Shown piece by piece: positions 6,886-16,740 of a DNA stretch of 32,797 nucleotides. The position numbers and the translations under genes are program-made. How positions within the stretch are numbered: the first letter of the stretch is position 1; each line of letters begins with the position of its first letter. Below the pieces are notes generated by a model. The model ran no database searches. It was not told the origin of the DNA and saw only the letters and a list, made by a program, of their open reading frames with translations. The DNA is from an uncultured Clostridia bacterium (GTDB lineage Bacteria > Bacillota > Clostridia > TANB77 > CAG-508), in contig CALXVN010000007.1 of the NCBI GenBank assembly GCA_944392085.1, positions 1 to 32,797 on the forward strand, given 5' to 3'.

Positions 6886-8697
6886 TTATTCTTCGTCAAG
6901 CTTAAGAACACTCAAAAAAGCCTCCTGCGGTATTTCCACATTTCCTATCTGCCTCATTTTCTTCTTACCACGTTTTTGTTTCTCTAACAATTTTTTCTTT
7001 CTTGTTATATCTCCACCATAGCATTTTGCAAGCACATCTTTTCTCATTGCTGAAATTGTTTCTCTTGCTATTACTTTTCCTCCAATTACAGCTTGAAGCG
7101 GAATTATAAATAATTGTCTTGGAATAACTGTTTTTAGTTTTTCTACCATCTTTCTTCCACGTTCATAACTATTATCTTTATGAACTATGAATGATAAAGC
7201 ATCTACTGGCTCTCCATTTACATGAATATCTAGTTTTACTAAATCAGACCTTCTATATTCTTTAAATTCATAATCAAATGATGCATAACCTTTTGTCCTT
7301 GATTTTAATTGATCAAAGAAATCATATATAATCTCATTTAATGGAAGTTCATATATTAGTGTTACTCTATTCTCATCTAAATATTTCATGTCTACATATA
7401 TTCCGCGTCTATTTTGGCAAATTTCCATTATATTTCCTACAAACTCTTTTGGAGTTAATATCTCTGCTGTAACAAAAGGTTCTTCCATATATGACACCTC
7501 AGAAGTCGGAGGTAAATCTGCTGGATTATATAATTCAATTACTTCTCTATCTGTTTTGTGTACTTTATATATAACTGATGGAGAGGTTGTAATTAAACTT
7601 AAATCAAATTCTCTATCTAGTCTTTCTTCAATAATTTCCAAATGCAATAAGCCTAAAAATCCACATCTAAACCCAAAGCCCAATGCTCCTGATGATTCTG
7701 GTTCATATTCTAATGCTGCATCATTTAATTTTAATTTTTCTAAAGCTACTTTTAAATTTTCGTAGTCACTTCCATCAACAGGATAAATTCCACAATATAC
7801 CATTGGATTTACTTTTTTGTATCCTGGCAATGCTTCTTCTGCTGGCTTGTCCTTTAATGTTATTGTATCTCCAACTCTAATATCTGATAAACTCTTTATA
7901 CTTGCACAAATATATCCAACTTCTCCTGCTTCTAATTTATCACTTGGTGCATACGAACCTGGTTCAAAGTATCCCACTTCTGTAACTGTAAAAGATTTCT
8001 TATTAGACATGAGCATTATTTCATCTCCAACTTTCACAGTTCCATCTTTTACTCTTACATATGCTATAGCTCCTTTATAGTCATTATATATCGAATCAAA
8101 TATTAAACATTTTAGAGGTGCTTTTTCATCTCCTGTAGGTGCTGGTAAGTCAGTAACAATTCTCTCTAATACTTCATCTACATTAAGTCCTGTTTTTGCA
8201 GATATACATGGTGCATCTTGTGCAGGTATCCCTATTATATCTTCAATTTCTGCTTTTACTTCATCAGGTCTTGCATTTGGCAAATCTACTTTATTTATAA
8301 CTGGTAATATTTCTAAGTTATTATCTATAGCTAAATATACATTTGCAAGAGTTTGCGCTTCAACACCTTGTGTACTATCTACAACTAGAATTGCACCATC
8401 ACAAGCAGCTAAGCTTCTTGAAACCTCATAATTAAAATCAACATGACCTGGCGTATCTATTAAATTTAGTTCATATTCTTGTCCATCTTTTGCCTTATAT
8501 ATCATTTTTACTGCTTGAGATTTAATTGTAATTCCTCTTTCTCTTTCTATATCCATATTATCTAATACTTGGCTTTCCATTTCACGACTAGAAAGTACAC
8601 CTGTCATTTCAATTAATCTATCTGCCAAAGTTGACTTTCCATGGTCAATATGTGCAATTATACTAAAATTTCTAATAAATTTCTTTTTGTCTTGCAT
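6886..8697 (-). CDS. lepA: Elongation factor 4 (LepA)
   Basis: A 603-residue translational GTPase, the full family length. G-motifs are AHIDHGKST (15-23), RERGIT in switch [17 protein letters not shown] and SAKTGLNV. The C-terminal region specific to LepA is present, with [19 protein letters not shown] and the basic [17 protein letters not shown] close to the end. LepA binds ribosomes and affects elongation and initiation under stress. AAAGGAG precedes the ATG. Its perfect consensus promoter at 8725-8753 drives it alone or with the genes beyond the hairpin-rich gap. Confidence 0.98.
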   Translation of the reverse strand: MQDKKKFIRNFSIIAHIDHGKSTLADRLIEMTGVLSSREMESQVLDNMDIERERGITIKSQAVKMIYKAKDGQEYELNLIDTPGHVDFNYEVSRSLAACDGAILVVDSTQGVEAQTLANVYLAIDNNLEILPVINKVDLPNARPDEVKAEIEDIIGIPAQDAPCISAKTGLNVDEVLERIVTDLPAPTGDEKAPLKCLIFDSIYNDYKGAIAYVRVKDGTVKVGDEIMLMSNKKSFTVTEVGYFEPGSYAPSDKLEAGEVGYICASIKSLSDIRVGDTITLKDKPAEEALPGYKKVNPMVYCGIYPVDGSDYENLKVALEKLKLNDAALEYEPESSGALGFGFRCGFLGLLHLEIIEERLDREFDLSLITTSPSVIYKVHKTDREVIELYNPADLPPTSEVSYMEEPFVTAEILTPKEFVGNIMEICQNRRGIYVDMKYLDENRVTLIYELPLNEIIYDFFDQLKSRTKGYASFDYEFKEYRRSDLVKLDIHVNGEPVDALSFIVHKDNSYERGRKMVEKLKTVIPRQLFIIPLQAVIGGKVIARETISAMRKDVLAKCYGGDITRKKKLLEKQKRGKKKMRQIGNVEIPQEAFLSVLKLDEE

Positions 8698-8724
8698 ATT
8701 TTTCTCCTTTAATTTACTGTAACA

Positions 8725-8753
8725 ATTATATTGATTTTAGTAGTTTTTGTCAA
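8725..8753 (-). promoter_or_regulatory. Perfect consensus promoter of lepA
   Basis: On the minus strand TTGACA (8753-8748), 17 bases and TATAAT (8730-8725). It is back to back with the equally perfect plus-strand promoter at 8760-8788; six bases separate the two -35 boxes, which form an inverted repeat. Confidence 0.85.
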
Positions 8754-8759
8754 CTAAAT

Positions 8760-8788
8760 TTGACATAATATTTCTAGAATAGTATAAT
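8760..8788 (+). promoter_or_regulatory. Perfect consensus promoter of the DUF3137-like gene
   Basis: TTGACA (8760-8765), 17 bases and TATAAT (8783-8788), about 45 bases before the start codon at 8834. Confidence 0.85.
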
Positions 8789-8833
8789 AAGCATATTAAT
8801 ATAGATTATTTAATTTAAAAGTAGGTGTTAATA

Positions 8834-9847
8834 ATGTTGAAAATCGAAGAAGACTTTAACAAATTTTATAATAAATTTTTAGATGCGAACCAAACTTATT
8901 TTAATGAAATTGAAGAACAGAGAAAAAAAGCTATTAATGAAAGAAAAAATAATAAAATGCTTATATTTATTGTAGTCTTTATAGCTTTATCTCTAGGAGT
9001 ACTTTCGATTATTTTTGGACGTAATTATTTAGGTGAAGAAACTTCTGAAACTATTTTTATGTGGTGTTTTTTTGTAGCTATTTCTTTCCCAGTATATATT
9101 GCTTTAACAAAAAGAAAAGAATTAATTAATTATGACACACTTTATAAAAATAATGTAATAGAAAGATTAATTAAATCTTTTTTGCCTTCGTTAGAATATT
9201 TACCTGATGAATCTATAAAGCAAGAAGATTTTAAGCAAATAGATTTTGACTATTATAACAATTTTTGTTCTTCAAATCTTATAAAAGGTACATATAATTA
9301 CGATGAAATAGAAATTTCCCAAATTGTTACAGAATACTTATATAAATCAAGTAGAAATCATAGAAATATTGTACACAAAGAAATTTTTAATGGTTTATTT
9401 GGTAAGATTAAGCTTTCAAGAAATTGTAATAATGAATTGTATTTAATTCAAAAAGAACAAATAACAAAAAAATTATATGATACATTTAGCTTACCTATTA
9501 ATCAAGTAATTAAAAGTAATAATGAAAAAAATTTCTTAAAGAATAATTTTAATCAAATACATATTGATGAATTAGATTCTATTTTTGATATCTATTCCTC
9601 TAATTCACATTGTTCTCAAAACTTATTAGATTCAAAAATAGTACAAGTTTTAATTAAAATATACAATATTGAAAAATTTGAACTGGCAATTAAGGGAAAC
9701 TATATTTATTTAAAGTTTTGGATGGATGGATTATTTACAAATCCTCCATTAGGAAAAGAAATATATGATAAGGAATATATTTACAAAAATTATAAAATTT
9801 TATATCTCGTATTTTACTTAATATCTGCTTTTAAAGAAAAGCTATAA
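8834..9847 (+). CDS. Membrane protein, DUF3137-like
   Basis: A 337-residue protein with a charged, helical N-terminus, two membrane segments (about residues 41-60 and 75-92), and a cytoplasmic or peripheral domain of about 240 residues. The order of segments resembles DUF3137: FLPSLEYLPDE, SNLIKGTYNYDEIEISQI, FNGLFGKIKLSRN, FDIYSSNSHCSQNLLDSKI and a final IKGNYIYLKFWMDGLFTNP. That family is of unknown function. The start at 8834 (ATG) has AGGTG at a proper distance; a GTG three codons upstream would overlap that site. It is a single-gene unit divergent from lepA. Confidence 0.7.
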   Translation: MLKIEEDFNKFYNKFLDANQTYFNEIEEQRKKAINERKNNKMLIFIVVFIALSLGVLSIIFGRNYLGEETSETIFMWCFFVAISFPVYIALTKRKELINYDTLYKNNVIERLIKSFLPSLEYLPDESIKQEDFKQIDFDYYNNFCSSNLIKGTYNYDEIEISQIVTEYLYKSSRNHRNIVHKEIFNGLFGKIKLSRNCNNELYLIQKEQITKKLYDTFSLPINQVIKSNNEKNFLKNNFNQIHIDELDSIFDIYSSNSHCSQNLLDSKIVQVLIKIYNIEKFELAIKGNYIYLKFWMDGLFTNPPLGKEIYDKEYIYKNYKILYLVFYLISAFKEKL

Positions 9848-9898
9848 TTTAGAAAGATTTTTTTACTTTTTCAATTATATAAAACTGTTTTTAAACAA

Positions 9899-9928
9899 TT
9901 GAAATTAACATATATTATGTGATAAAAT
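9899..9928 (+). promoter_or_regulatory. Probable promoter of tyrS
   Basis: TTGAAA (9899-9904), an 18-base spacer and TAAAAT (9923-9928). The space before the gene is too short for a T-box leader, and none of its motifs was seen. Confidence 0.5.
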
Positions 9929-9968
9929 ATATAACGAATTACAAGAAAAATAGAAAGGATTGATTTAT

Positions 9969-11177
9969 ATGTCAAAAATTTATGAAGAATTAATGGAAAG
10001 AGGCTATATTGAACAAATTACTCATGAAGAAATAAAAGATGTTTTAGATAATAGCTCTATTCCATTTTATATAGGCTTTGATCCAACAGCAGATAGTTTA
10101 CATGTTGGACACTTTGTGTCAATGATGGTAGCTTCTCAAATGCAAAAAGCAGGTCACAAACCAATTATTTTAATTGGTGGTGGTACTGCAACTATAGGAG
10201 ACCCTTCTGGTAAAACCGATATGAGAAGAATGATGTCTAGAGAAGAAATAAATCATAATGTAGAATGTTTTAAAAAGCAACTTTCTAAATTTATTAGTTT
10301 TGAAGGAGATAATGGAGCTATTATAGTAAATAATGCAGACTGGTTATTAAGCTTAAATTTCGTTGAATTTATGAGAGATATTGGTTCATTATTTTCTGTA
10401 AATAAAATGCTTGCAGCAGAGTGCTATAAACAAAGAATGGAAAGAGGATTAACTTTCTTTGAACTAGGATATATGCTTATGCAATCATATGATTTCCTTC
10501 ATTTATATAATACTTATGGTTGTAAACTTCAAATGGGTGGTAATGACCAATGGTCTAACATTTTAGGAGGAGTTGATTTAATAAGAAGAATTGGACATTC
10601 TGACTCATTTGGATTAACCTTTAAACTTCTTACTACTAAAGAAGGAAAAAAGATGGGAAAAACAGAAAAAGGTGCTTTATGGCTTGACGCAACAAAGACA
10701 TCTCCATATGAATTTTATCAATACTGGAGAAATATTGATGACGCAGATGTAAAAACTGTTTTATCTCTTCTTACATTCTTACCTATGGATGAAGTAAATA
10801 GATTGTCTAGCTTGAAAGATGAACAAATAAATGAAGCTAAAAAGGTAGCTGCATTTGAAATAACGAAATTAATTCATGGTGAAGAAGAAGCTTTAAAAGC
10901 AGAAGAAGCTGCAAAAGCACTATTTGAAGGACAAGGTTCTTTGGAAAACATGCCTACCTCTAAGGTAGATAATAATATTTCTATATTAGATGCAATTATA
11001 ACTGCTGGAATGGCTCCTTCTAAAGGACAAGCAAGAACTTTGATTAATCAAGGTGGTATTACTTTAAATGATGAAAAAATTACAGATGTAAACTATGTTT
11101 TATCTGATAAAGATTTTAAAGATAGTTTCGCAATTTTAAGAAAAGGTAAAAAGGTTTATCACAAACTAGAAAAATAG
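9969..11177 (+). CDS. tyrS: Tyrosyl-tRNA synthetase
   Basis: Charges tRNA-Tyr with tyrosine. A 402-residue class I synthetase with the HIGH-type motif HVGH (45-48) in [14 protein letters not shown], the tyrosine-site segment [11 protein letters not shown], the KMSKS-type loop KMGKT near residue 230, and a C-terminal S4-like RNA-binding domain (about 335-400, [20 protein letters not shown]). The ATG at 9969 has AAAGGA eight bases upstream; a TTG three codons earlier does not. It is monocistronic and ends at the terminator at 11226-11252. Confidence 0.97.
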   Translation: MSKIYEELMERGYIEQITHEEIKDVLDNSSIPFYIGFDPTADSLHVGHFVSMMVASQMQKAGHKPIILIGGGTATIGDPSGKTDMRRMMSREEINHNVECFKKQLSKFISFEGDNGAIIVNNADWLLSLNFVEFMRDIGSLFSVNKMLAAECYKQRMERGLTFFELGYMLMQSYDFLHLYNTYGCKLQMGGNDQWSNILGGVDLIRRIGHSDSFGLTFKLLTTKEGKKMGKTEKGALWLDATKTSPYEFYQYWRNIDDADVKTVLSLLTFLPMDEVNRLSSLKDEQINEAKKVAAFEITKLIHGEEEALKAEEAAKALFEGQGSLENMPTSKVDNNISILDAIITAGMAPSKGQARTLINQGGITLNDEKITDVNYVLSDKDFKDSFAILRKGKKVYHKLEK

Positions 11178-11225
11178 TGGCATAATATGGAAATAGAAAA
11201 ATATATCATTTTCTCCTATACAATA

Positions 11226-11252
11226 AAAAATTGGGGTACATCCCCAATTTTT
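11226..11252. terminator. Bidirectional terminator between tyrS and the teichoic acid cluster
   Basis: AAAAATTGGGG (11226-11236) pairs with CCCCAATTTTT (11242-11252), loop TACAT. T-runs occur on both strands, so it can stop tyrS from the left and the converging minus-strand cluster from the right. Nothing else was seen in 11253-11396. Confidence 0.85.
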
Positions 11253-11396
11253 CTTATATACATATTATTTATTTTATATGTTATTCAATTAATTTATCCA
11301 TATGGTAAAATTTATCTTTCTTCCACTATGTCTTTCTTATTTTCTTTTTCTAAATCTCTTGCTTTTAACATATACATGCTAATACTTTTTTATTTT

Positions 11397-12911
11397 TTAA
11401 TTATTATCTTTAATCTTATTCCATTCTTTTAAACTAATTATCTTTAAATTAACATCTTCTGGTATATGATAAAATAATTTGATTCTATCTTCCCATATAT
11501 CATTTTCTTTAAAAGGTGTAGCTGTCCATAAATATTGTTCATATGGCAAATGCGTAAGTAAAATTTCTTTACTACCTTTTGCAGTTTCTTCTAATAAATA
11601 CTCTTTTCTCTCACTATCTATGTGATGTATATATAGAAATATACTGCTAAAGTAAACAGCTATAAACATACATGCAGTTATCATAATAATATTTAACAAT
11701 TTTTGTTTTTCACTTTTATCTATTAAATAGTCATATATTTCCAAAGCAATAAGTAAAAAGAAAACATACATTGGAAGGAAACATCTTCCGCCAATAGGTT
11801 GTACTATAAACATTTGAGCAGATAAAATTGATATACTAAGCCAAGAAAATAGAATTCTAACTTTTTTATTTTTATCCGTAATACACAAATAGGTTAGTAT
11901 TAGTATACAAATAAAATAAATAACAGATATAGCAAATTCAAAATATTGTGTTAAATCCTCTTTAAGTAAAATGAGCCACGATGGATTGATATTTCTTACA
12001 ACTATATATGCCGTAACTCCTATTAAGAACATAGAAATTCCATATAGAATAATTTTTAAACTGTTCTTTACTGTATTTTCCTTAAAATATTTATATATTA
12101 TACCTATTAATAATATTGTTAAAACAATAATTAATAATACATTATTGGTTATTAACTCTTGGTAAACTGTTACAAAATTTTCTGAAATTTTTTGGAATAT
12201 TGAGCTTATTCCATCAACAGGCATACTTCTATATCCATCTTGGTCATTCGCTATCATTCCATATGCTCCATTAGTGAACATTAATATTGCACCTATAACA
12301 GCACCAATTAGATGTACTAGTACAATTTTGTTAATTTTTTTATTTTTAATTCTTTCATATACTAATATAATTAAGTCAATTACTACTAAATATATTGTAA
12401 CATGTTCTGCAAAAAGGCTATTGACAACTGCTAGTAAAAAAACACTTATTAATTTAATAACATTCCATACTTTTCTTTCGCTATGTTTTAATGTTAATAT
12501 ATAAAAATATATTAATATTAAAAAGGTGGAAATTGCATAATTTGTGAATCCTGCAGTCCATACTATTCCTTGTCTAAAAATTGTTCTAGACATTGCAAAA
12601 AACAAAATAATAAATAAGACAAACAAACTAATTTTTTCTTTATTTACAATTCTGTAGGATAAATAAGCCATTCCCCAAATTGCTACAGTCATTACTATTG
12701 TTTTTATAATGTTTGATCTAGTTAACAACATTACAATGATATTTCCAGCATATCTACCATTATAGTCTTCAAAAAAGCTTTGTAATCTATCTTCTCCTAT
12801 TGAACTTCCCCATGCCCAATCGTCTCCAGTATATGGAAACAAATAACATAAGAATATTAAAAATATCAATGTAATTCCGATTATTATAATATTCCTTTTA
12901 TTTATTTTCAT
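11397..12911 (-). CDS. Polytopic membrane protein, DUF6056-like (putative GT-C glycosyltransferase)
   Basis: A 504-residue protein with about ten or more membrane segments. The first loop has GDDWAWG (29-35) and NGRYAGN (51-57), the pattern of DUF6056 and related glucosyltransferase-like membrane proteins, where acidic residues in the first outer loop are expected to take part in catalysis from a lipid-linked sugar. It is last in the teichoic acid cluster and overlaps the preceding gene by 14 bases, with AGGAGG five bases before its ATG, so translation is probably coupled. Inference: with the GtrB-like enzyme at 21363-22310 it may attach a sugar to the teichoic acid outside the membrane. Confidence 0.7.
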   Translation of the reverse strand: MKINKRNIIIIGITLIFLIFLCYLFPYTGDDWAWGSSIGEDRLQSFFEDYNGRYAGNIIVMLLTRSNIIKTIVMTVAIWGMAYLSYRIVNKEKISLFVLFIILFFAMSRTIFRQGIVWTAGFTNYAISTFLILIYFYILTLKHSERKVWNVIKLISVFLLAVVNSLFAEHVTIYLVVIDLIILVYERIKNKKINKIVLVHLIGAVIGAILMFTNGAYGMIANDQDGYRSMPVDGISSIFQKISENFVTVYQELITNNVLLIIVLTILLIGIIYKYFKENTVKNSLKIILYGISMFLIGVTAYIVVRNINPSWLILLKEDLTQYFEFAISVIYFICILILTYLCITDKNKKVRILFSWLSISILSAQMFIVQPIGGRCFLPMYVFFLLIALEIYDYLIDKSEKQKLLNIIMITACMFIAVYFSSIFLYIHHIDSERKEYLLEETAKGSKEILLTHLPYEQYLWTATPFKENDIWEDRIKLFYHIPEDVNLKIISLKEWNKIKDNN

Positions 12912-15573
12912 CCTTTCCTCCTATTAATGCTTCATATATATTTTCTCTACAATCCTTAGTTTTATAGAAAAAGTTTTCCATTTTATTTTTATATTTATCT
13001 TCTGGAATAAATTTATTTTTTATATAAAATTCTATTTTATTAATAAAATCATCTGCAGAATAAACGACATCTCCAAAAGCATCTTCTAACTGTAAATCTA
13101 ATTTTCTATAAGTGTGCAATCCCGCCTTAAATTCTTTTAAATCTGGTATAAAGTAAACAATTGGAACATTATACTTTATAAAATCAAATTGAAAAGAGGA
13201 AAAGTCTGTTATTAGCATATCATATATGTTAGGAGAAACTTCTGAATCACTTAAAACAATATTTTTGCTTGTATATTCACTAAACATTTCTCGGTAGCAA
13301 TCAAAGTTAGGATGCAATTTAAATTCTAATGTAATATTGTTTTCTTCTAAAATTTTCTTTAGTCTAGTAGAAGTTAATATACTTACATTACTTTGATAAA
13401 AGCTAGATTTTTTCATTTCTTCATAATTTGGTTGTCTTCTTCTATTTACTAATTCTCCAACTAGATATTTTCTCCATGATGGTGCATAGATAATTCTTTT
13501 TTCTTGCATTTTTTTGTTTGGTATTTCTCCATTAATATCAAATCTTGGCATTCCAGTTTTTATTAAATCTTTATCATCATATTTATAATTTTCGATTAAA
13601 TTTTTCCTTTCAAATTCTGAAGAGATAACAATTTTATCAATTTCTGTAAATTCTTTTCCATACATTCTTAATAAATTAGCATATAATACTCCATGTTGTA
13701 AATAAATTAATTCATAATTTAAAATATCTCTATACCATTTTATACTTTTTTTAAATGGACAATATAGACTAAGTATAGAATCAGATGTTATTATTTTTTT
13801 TGATTTTAAGAAATATATTTTATGTTTTAAAGTACCAAATTTAATTAAACTTTTCTGTTCTTTTTTTGAGAACTTAGTTTTTAAAATTTTTTTATTTCCA
13901 TCGTAAACGTAAAACCTCTTTATTCCATCTTTCTTTTTTATATCATGTAAAAATTGATAATATCCGTTATCATATAAATTAGGTGCATCATAATATAGCC
14001 AAATATCATGATTTATTTTTACCATAGATTCTGCCATTCTATAGATATTAATTCTAGGATTAATCTTTTCATAACGAATTTTATTTTGTTTATTTATATT
14101 CTTTATATCAGCCTTAGTAGCTTTTTTTATTATAAAATTGTTTTTATCTGTTCTATATTTAATAAAATATTTTTTATTTTCTGTAAGTATTGTAAACCTT
14201 TTAAATCCCTCATGAAATACTACCCTTTCTGAGAAATGGTATTCTGCATTTAATTTTGTGTTACCATTGTTTACTAAAGCATAAAATTCAAATTCCTGAA
14301 CTTCTTCTAAATTAAATTGATGTTCAAATTTATAAAATTTATTTGTTTTTATATCAGATTGATAATAAGATTGTCCAGACTCTTCTAATTGAAGTTCTTT
14401 CTCTATTATCTCATCACTCATATTTTTATATTTAAAAAATATTTGTGGTTTTATTATTTCACAAAGTGGTGATTTTACACATCCTAATATTGTAATATTC
14501 TTTGAATTATTTATTTTAAATCTCATAAAAGCTATTTCTATTGTTTCTTTGCTATACAATACCTCGTCATTACTCATTATTGTAAAAATATGATTTCCAT
14601 AACAAGCTTTTAAATCTAATCCCTTTAACTTGAAAATAAAAAATTTATGGTATATTGGCATATTAGGCATATTTAAAATAGTTCCATTTTCAACATAATT
14701 TAAAATATTTTTAATTCTACTTATTGCAATTTCGAATTCTTCCTCATCATAATGATATGGAAAAATTTCATCTGTTTTTATTCTCCACCTAAAATTATTT
14801 AGTATAATAGCTTGAATATATTTAGGGATTTTGTTATTTTCATCTTTGAAGTCATGTATTAAATTTTCATTATATTGAGTCAAACTTTCAAAAGTATAAT
14901 ATGGATTTGATTTATTTTTAGTAATAGAGCCAACATTTTTTCTGTAAATATATGTTGCTTCTTGGCAAAAACCTATTTTCTTTTTTCTCATTAATACATG
15001 TGTGTTAAAGGCTTCATCTTCTGAGTAATCCATTTTTTTATCAAAATATATATTTTCCACTTTTAAATTTTTTATCATAACATTAATAGTAGATTGTCCC
15101 AAATATGGATTTTCTGTTAAATCATAGACTCCTGTACCATCTTTATAAAATTTATATCTATAATGTCTTTTTGGTTTAGCTTTTTCGTTTTCATAAATTT
15201 TCATAGGATATGTAACTAAATCTATTTCATCATAATGTTCATTAAAAAAGTCTACTAGGAGTTTTAAAGATTTACTTTCTAACTTATCATCTGAATCCAA
15301 AAACAATATATATTTTCCATCTGAGTGTTTAATTCCCGTATTTCTTGCTTCTGATACACCTGCATTTTTTTGTTGAATGAAAATAATATTATTATGCTGT
15401 TTTTTCAAATCTTCACATATTTTTTTACTATTATCTGTTGAACCATCATCTATTAAAATAATTTGTATTTTAGAGATATCATAATTTTGAGTTAAAATGG
15501 AATTAACACTTTCTTCTATATATTTTTCTCTATTGTATATTGGTATAATAACTGAAACATCATATTTCCACAT
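12898..15573 (-). CDS. Fused GT2 glycosyltransferase and TagF-type glycerophosphotransferase
   Basis: A two-enzyme fusion of 891 residues. Residues 1 to about 230 are a GT-A family 2 domain (VSVIIPIYNREKYIEESV near the start, IDDGSTDNS at 41-49, the DXD-containing FLDSDD at 91-96). The middle (about 280-500) is a beta-rich linker of unclear type. The C-terminal part (about 500-880) is a CDP-glycerol glycerophosphotransferase domain (PF04464 type) with GMPRFDI, YAPSWR, FKLHPN and LITDFSS near residue 790. It probably adds both a sugar and polyol-phosphate units to the growing chain, as in fused teichoic or capsule polymerases; the actual donors are not readable. It starts 28 bases after the preceding gene. 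Confidence 0.85.
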   Translation of the reverse strand: MWKYDVSVIIPIYNREKYIEESVNSILTQNYDISKIQIILIDDGSTDNSKKICEDLKKQHNNIIFIQQKNAGVSEARNTGIKHSDGKYILFLDSDDKLESKSLKLLVDFFNEHYDEIDLVTYPMKIYENEKAKPKRHYRYKFYKDGTGVYDLTENPYLGQSTINVMIKNLKVENIYFDKKMDYSEDEAFNTHVLMRKKKIGFCQEATYIYRKNVGSITKNKSNPYYTFESLTQYNENLIHDFKDENNKIPKYIQAIILNNFRWRIKTDEIFPYHYDEEEFEIAISRIKNILNYVENGTILNMPNMPIYHKFFIFKLKGLDLKACYGNHIFTIMSNDEVLYSKETIEIAFMRFKINNSKNITILGCVKSPLCEIIKPQIFFKYKNMSDEIIEKELQLEESGQSYYQSDIKTNKFYKFEHQFNLEEVQEFEFYALVNNGNTKLNAEYHFSERVVFHEGFKRFTILTENKKYFIKYRTDKNNFIIKKATKADIKNINKQNKIRYEKINPRINIYRMAESMVKINHDIWLYYDAPNLYDNGYYQFLHDIKKKDGIKRFYVYDGNKKILKTKFSKKEQKSLIKFGTLKHKIYFLKSKKIITSDSILSLYCPFKKSIKWYRDILNYELIYLQHGVLYANLLRMYGKEFTEIDKIVISSEFERKNLIENYKYDDKDLIKTGMPRFDINGEIPNKKMQEKRIIYAPSWRKYLVGELVNRRRQPNYEEMKKSSFYQSNVSILTSTRLKKILEENNITLEFKLHPNFDCYREMFSEYTSKNIVLSDSEVSPNIYDMLITDFSSFQFDFIKYNVPIVYFIPDLKEFKAGLHTYRKLDLQLEDAFGDVVYSADDFINKIEFYIKNKFIPEDKYKNKMENFFYKTKDCRENIYEALIGGKDENK

Positions 15574-15601
15574 AGGATTGTCCTTCTTTCTATTGGTATT
15601 T

Positions 15602-16729
15602 CTAATTATTCATATTTTTTAAAATTAACTTAGTAAGTTCTTTTGTTGCATTCTTTTCTGTATTTTCAATATATTTATTACAAAAGTGATTTATTTTATT
15701 TTTATCATAATAGTTTTGGTCTATTAATTGAATAATTCTTTTGAATTCCTTTTCTATTGGTCCAGGCATTTCTTCTCTATAATTAATATATATTCCTCTT
15801 TCTTTCATATATGTATCATAGTCGAAATCATAAAAATAAATTGGTTTTTTAGTTATTACTGCTTCAAAAACAATAGCTGAATAATCAGTTATTATGTAAT
15901 CCGCAATATGCAATAATTCAAGACCTGTAAAAGAGCTCTCTCTTTCTATAGTTTTATTCTCCACAAATACAATTTCTTTTCCCAAATGTAATTTAGCAAT
16001 AAAATTATATTTACTAGAATCAATTTGTTTTACCATTTCCTCTAATGGAAGTAATGTGTTTTTTCTTTGTGTTGGACAATAAAGTATGTTTTTCTTTTTA
16101 TTATTAAGTTCTGGATATATTTTTAAAATACTTTTTATCGTAGATTTTTTTAATTCTTCCGATTGCAAGAAATCTACTCTAGGTAAATTCATTATTTTCA
16201 TTTGTCTGTCTTCTGCATGAAAAGCTTCTTTAAAAAACTCTTTAGATAGATTGCTTGATGTCAAAATATATGTATATTTCTTATGCATTCTCATGATTTT
16301 TGCTATTTTACTATCTCTTCCACCTTCTAAGTTTATGCTAGAATATCCAAACTTTTTTAGTGAACCTAATGCATGCCATATTTGTATTGTTACTAATTGT
16401 TTTTTTTGCTTTAGAATGCATATTGGTATACAATATCCATCCAATATACATATTTTAGATGTAGCAATATGATACATCTGTTTAAAAATATAAAAAGAGT
16501 ATTTTATCTTGTTTGTAATTCCATTATTTAATTCTTTACAGAGAACTGTGATTTTTATGTCTTTCTTTTCTTTTTTTAATTCATCAATAAGCAATTTAAA
16601 ATCTATAGATACGTTATTTCCCTGTCTGCTTAAAAATGTTACTTTATTTTTTTGTACAGGAAAAATTTTAATAAAAAAATATATTATATTTAAAGCAATT
16701 ATTCCACATTTAATAATTAAGTATTTCAT
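15602..16729 (-). CDS. CDP-glycerol/CDP-ribitol phosphotransferase, TagB/TagF family
   Basis: A 375-residue protein with an amphipathic, hydrophobic N-terminus (1-24) for peripheral membrane binding and one PF04464 domain. Motifs are IQIWHALGSLKKFG (His 119 a likely catalytic residue), LYCPTQRKN and IITDYSAIVFEA. Such enzymes add glycerol- or ribitol-phosphate to a lipid-linked teichoic acid. With tarI and tarJ upstream it could be the ribitol transferase (TarL/TarK type), but substrate choice cannot be told from these motifs. AGAGAGG precedes the ATG. Its first 57 residues resemble the decayed frame at 22461-22634. Confidence 0.85.
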   Translation of the reverse strand: MKYLIIKCGIIALNIIYFFIKIFPVQKNKVTFLSRQGNNVSIDFKLLIDELKKEKKDIKITVLCKELNNGITNKIKYSFYIFKQMYHIATSKICILDGYCIPICILKQKKQLVTIQIWHALGSLKKFGYSSINLEGGRDSKIAKIMRMHKKYTYILTSSNLSKEFFKEAFHAEDRQMKIMNLPRVDFLQSEELKKSTIKSILKIYPELNNKKKNILYCPTQRKNTLLPLEEMVKQIDSSKYNFIAKLHLGKEIVFVENKTIERESSFTGLELLHIADYIITDYSAIVFEAVITKKPIYFYDFDYDTYMKERGIYINYREEMPGPIEKEFKRIIQLIDQNYYDKNKINHFCNKYIENTEKNATKELTKLILKNMNN

Positions 16730-16740
16730 AATTATCCTCT

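Noticed and set aside
9848..9968. T-box leader for tyrS
   Set aside because: The space is about 120 bases, with a promoter in its middle; no T-box sequence or terminator/antiterminator pair was found.
11187..11432. Plus-strand 81-codon hydrophobic frame after tyrS
   Set aside because: It runs straight through the tyrS terminator hairpin and into the antisense of the DUF6056-like gene, with no ribosome site.
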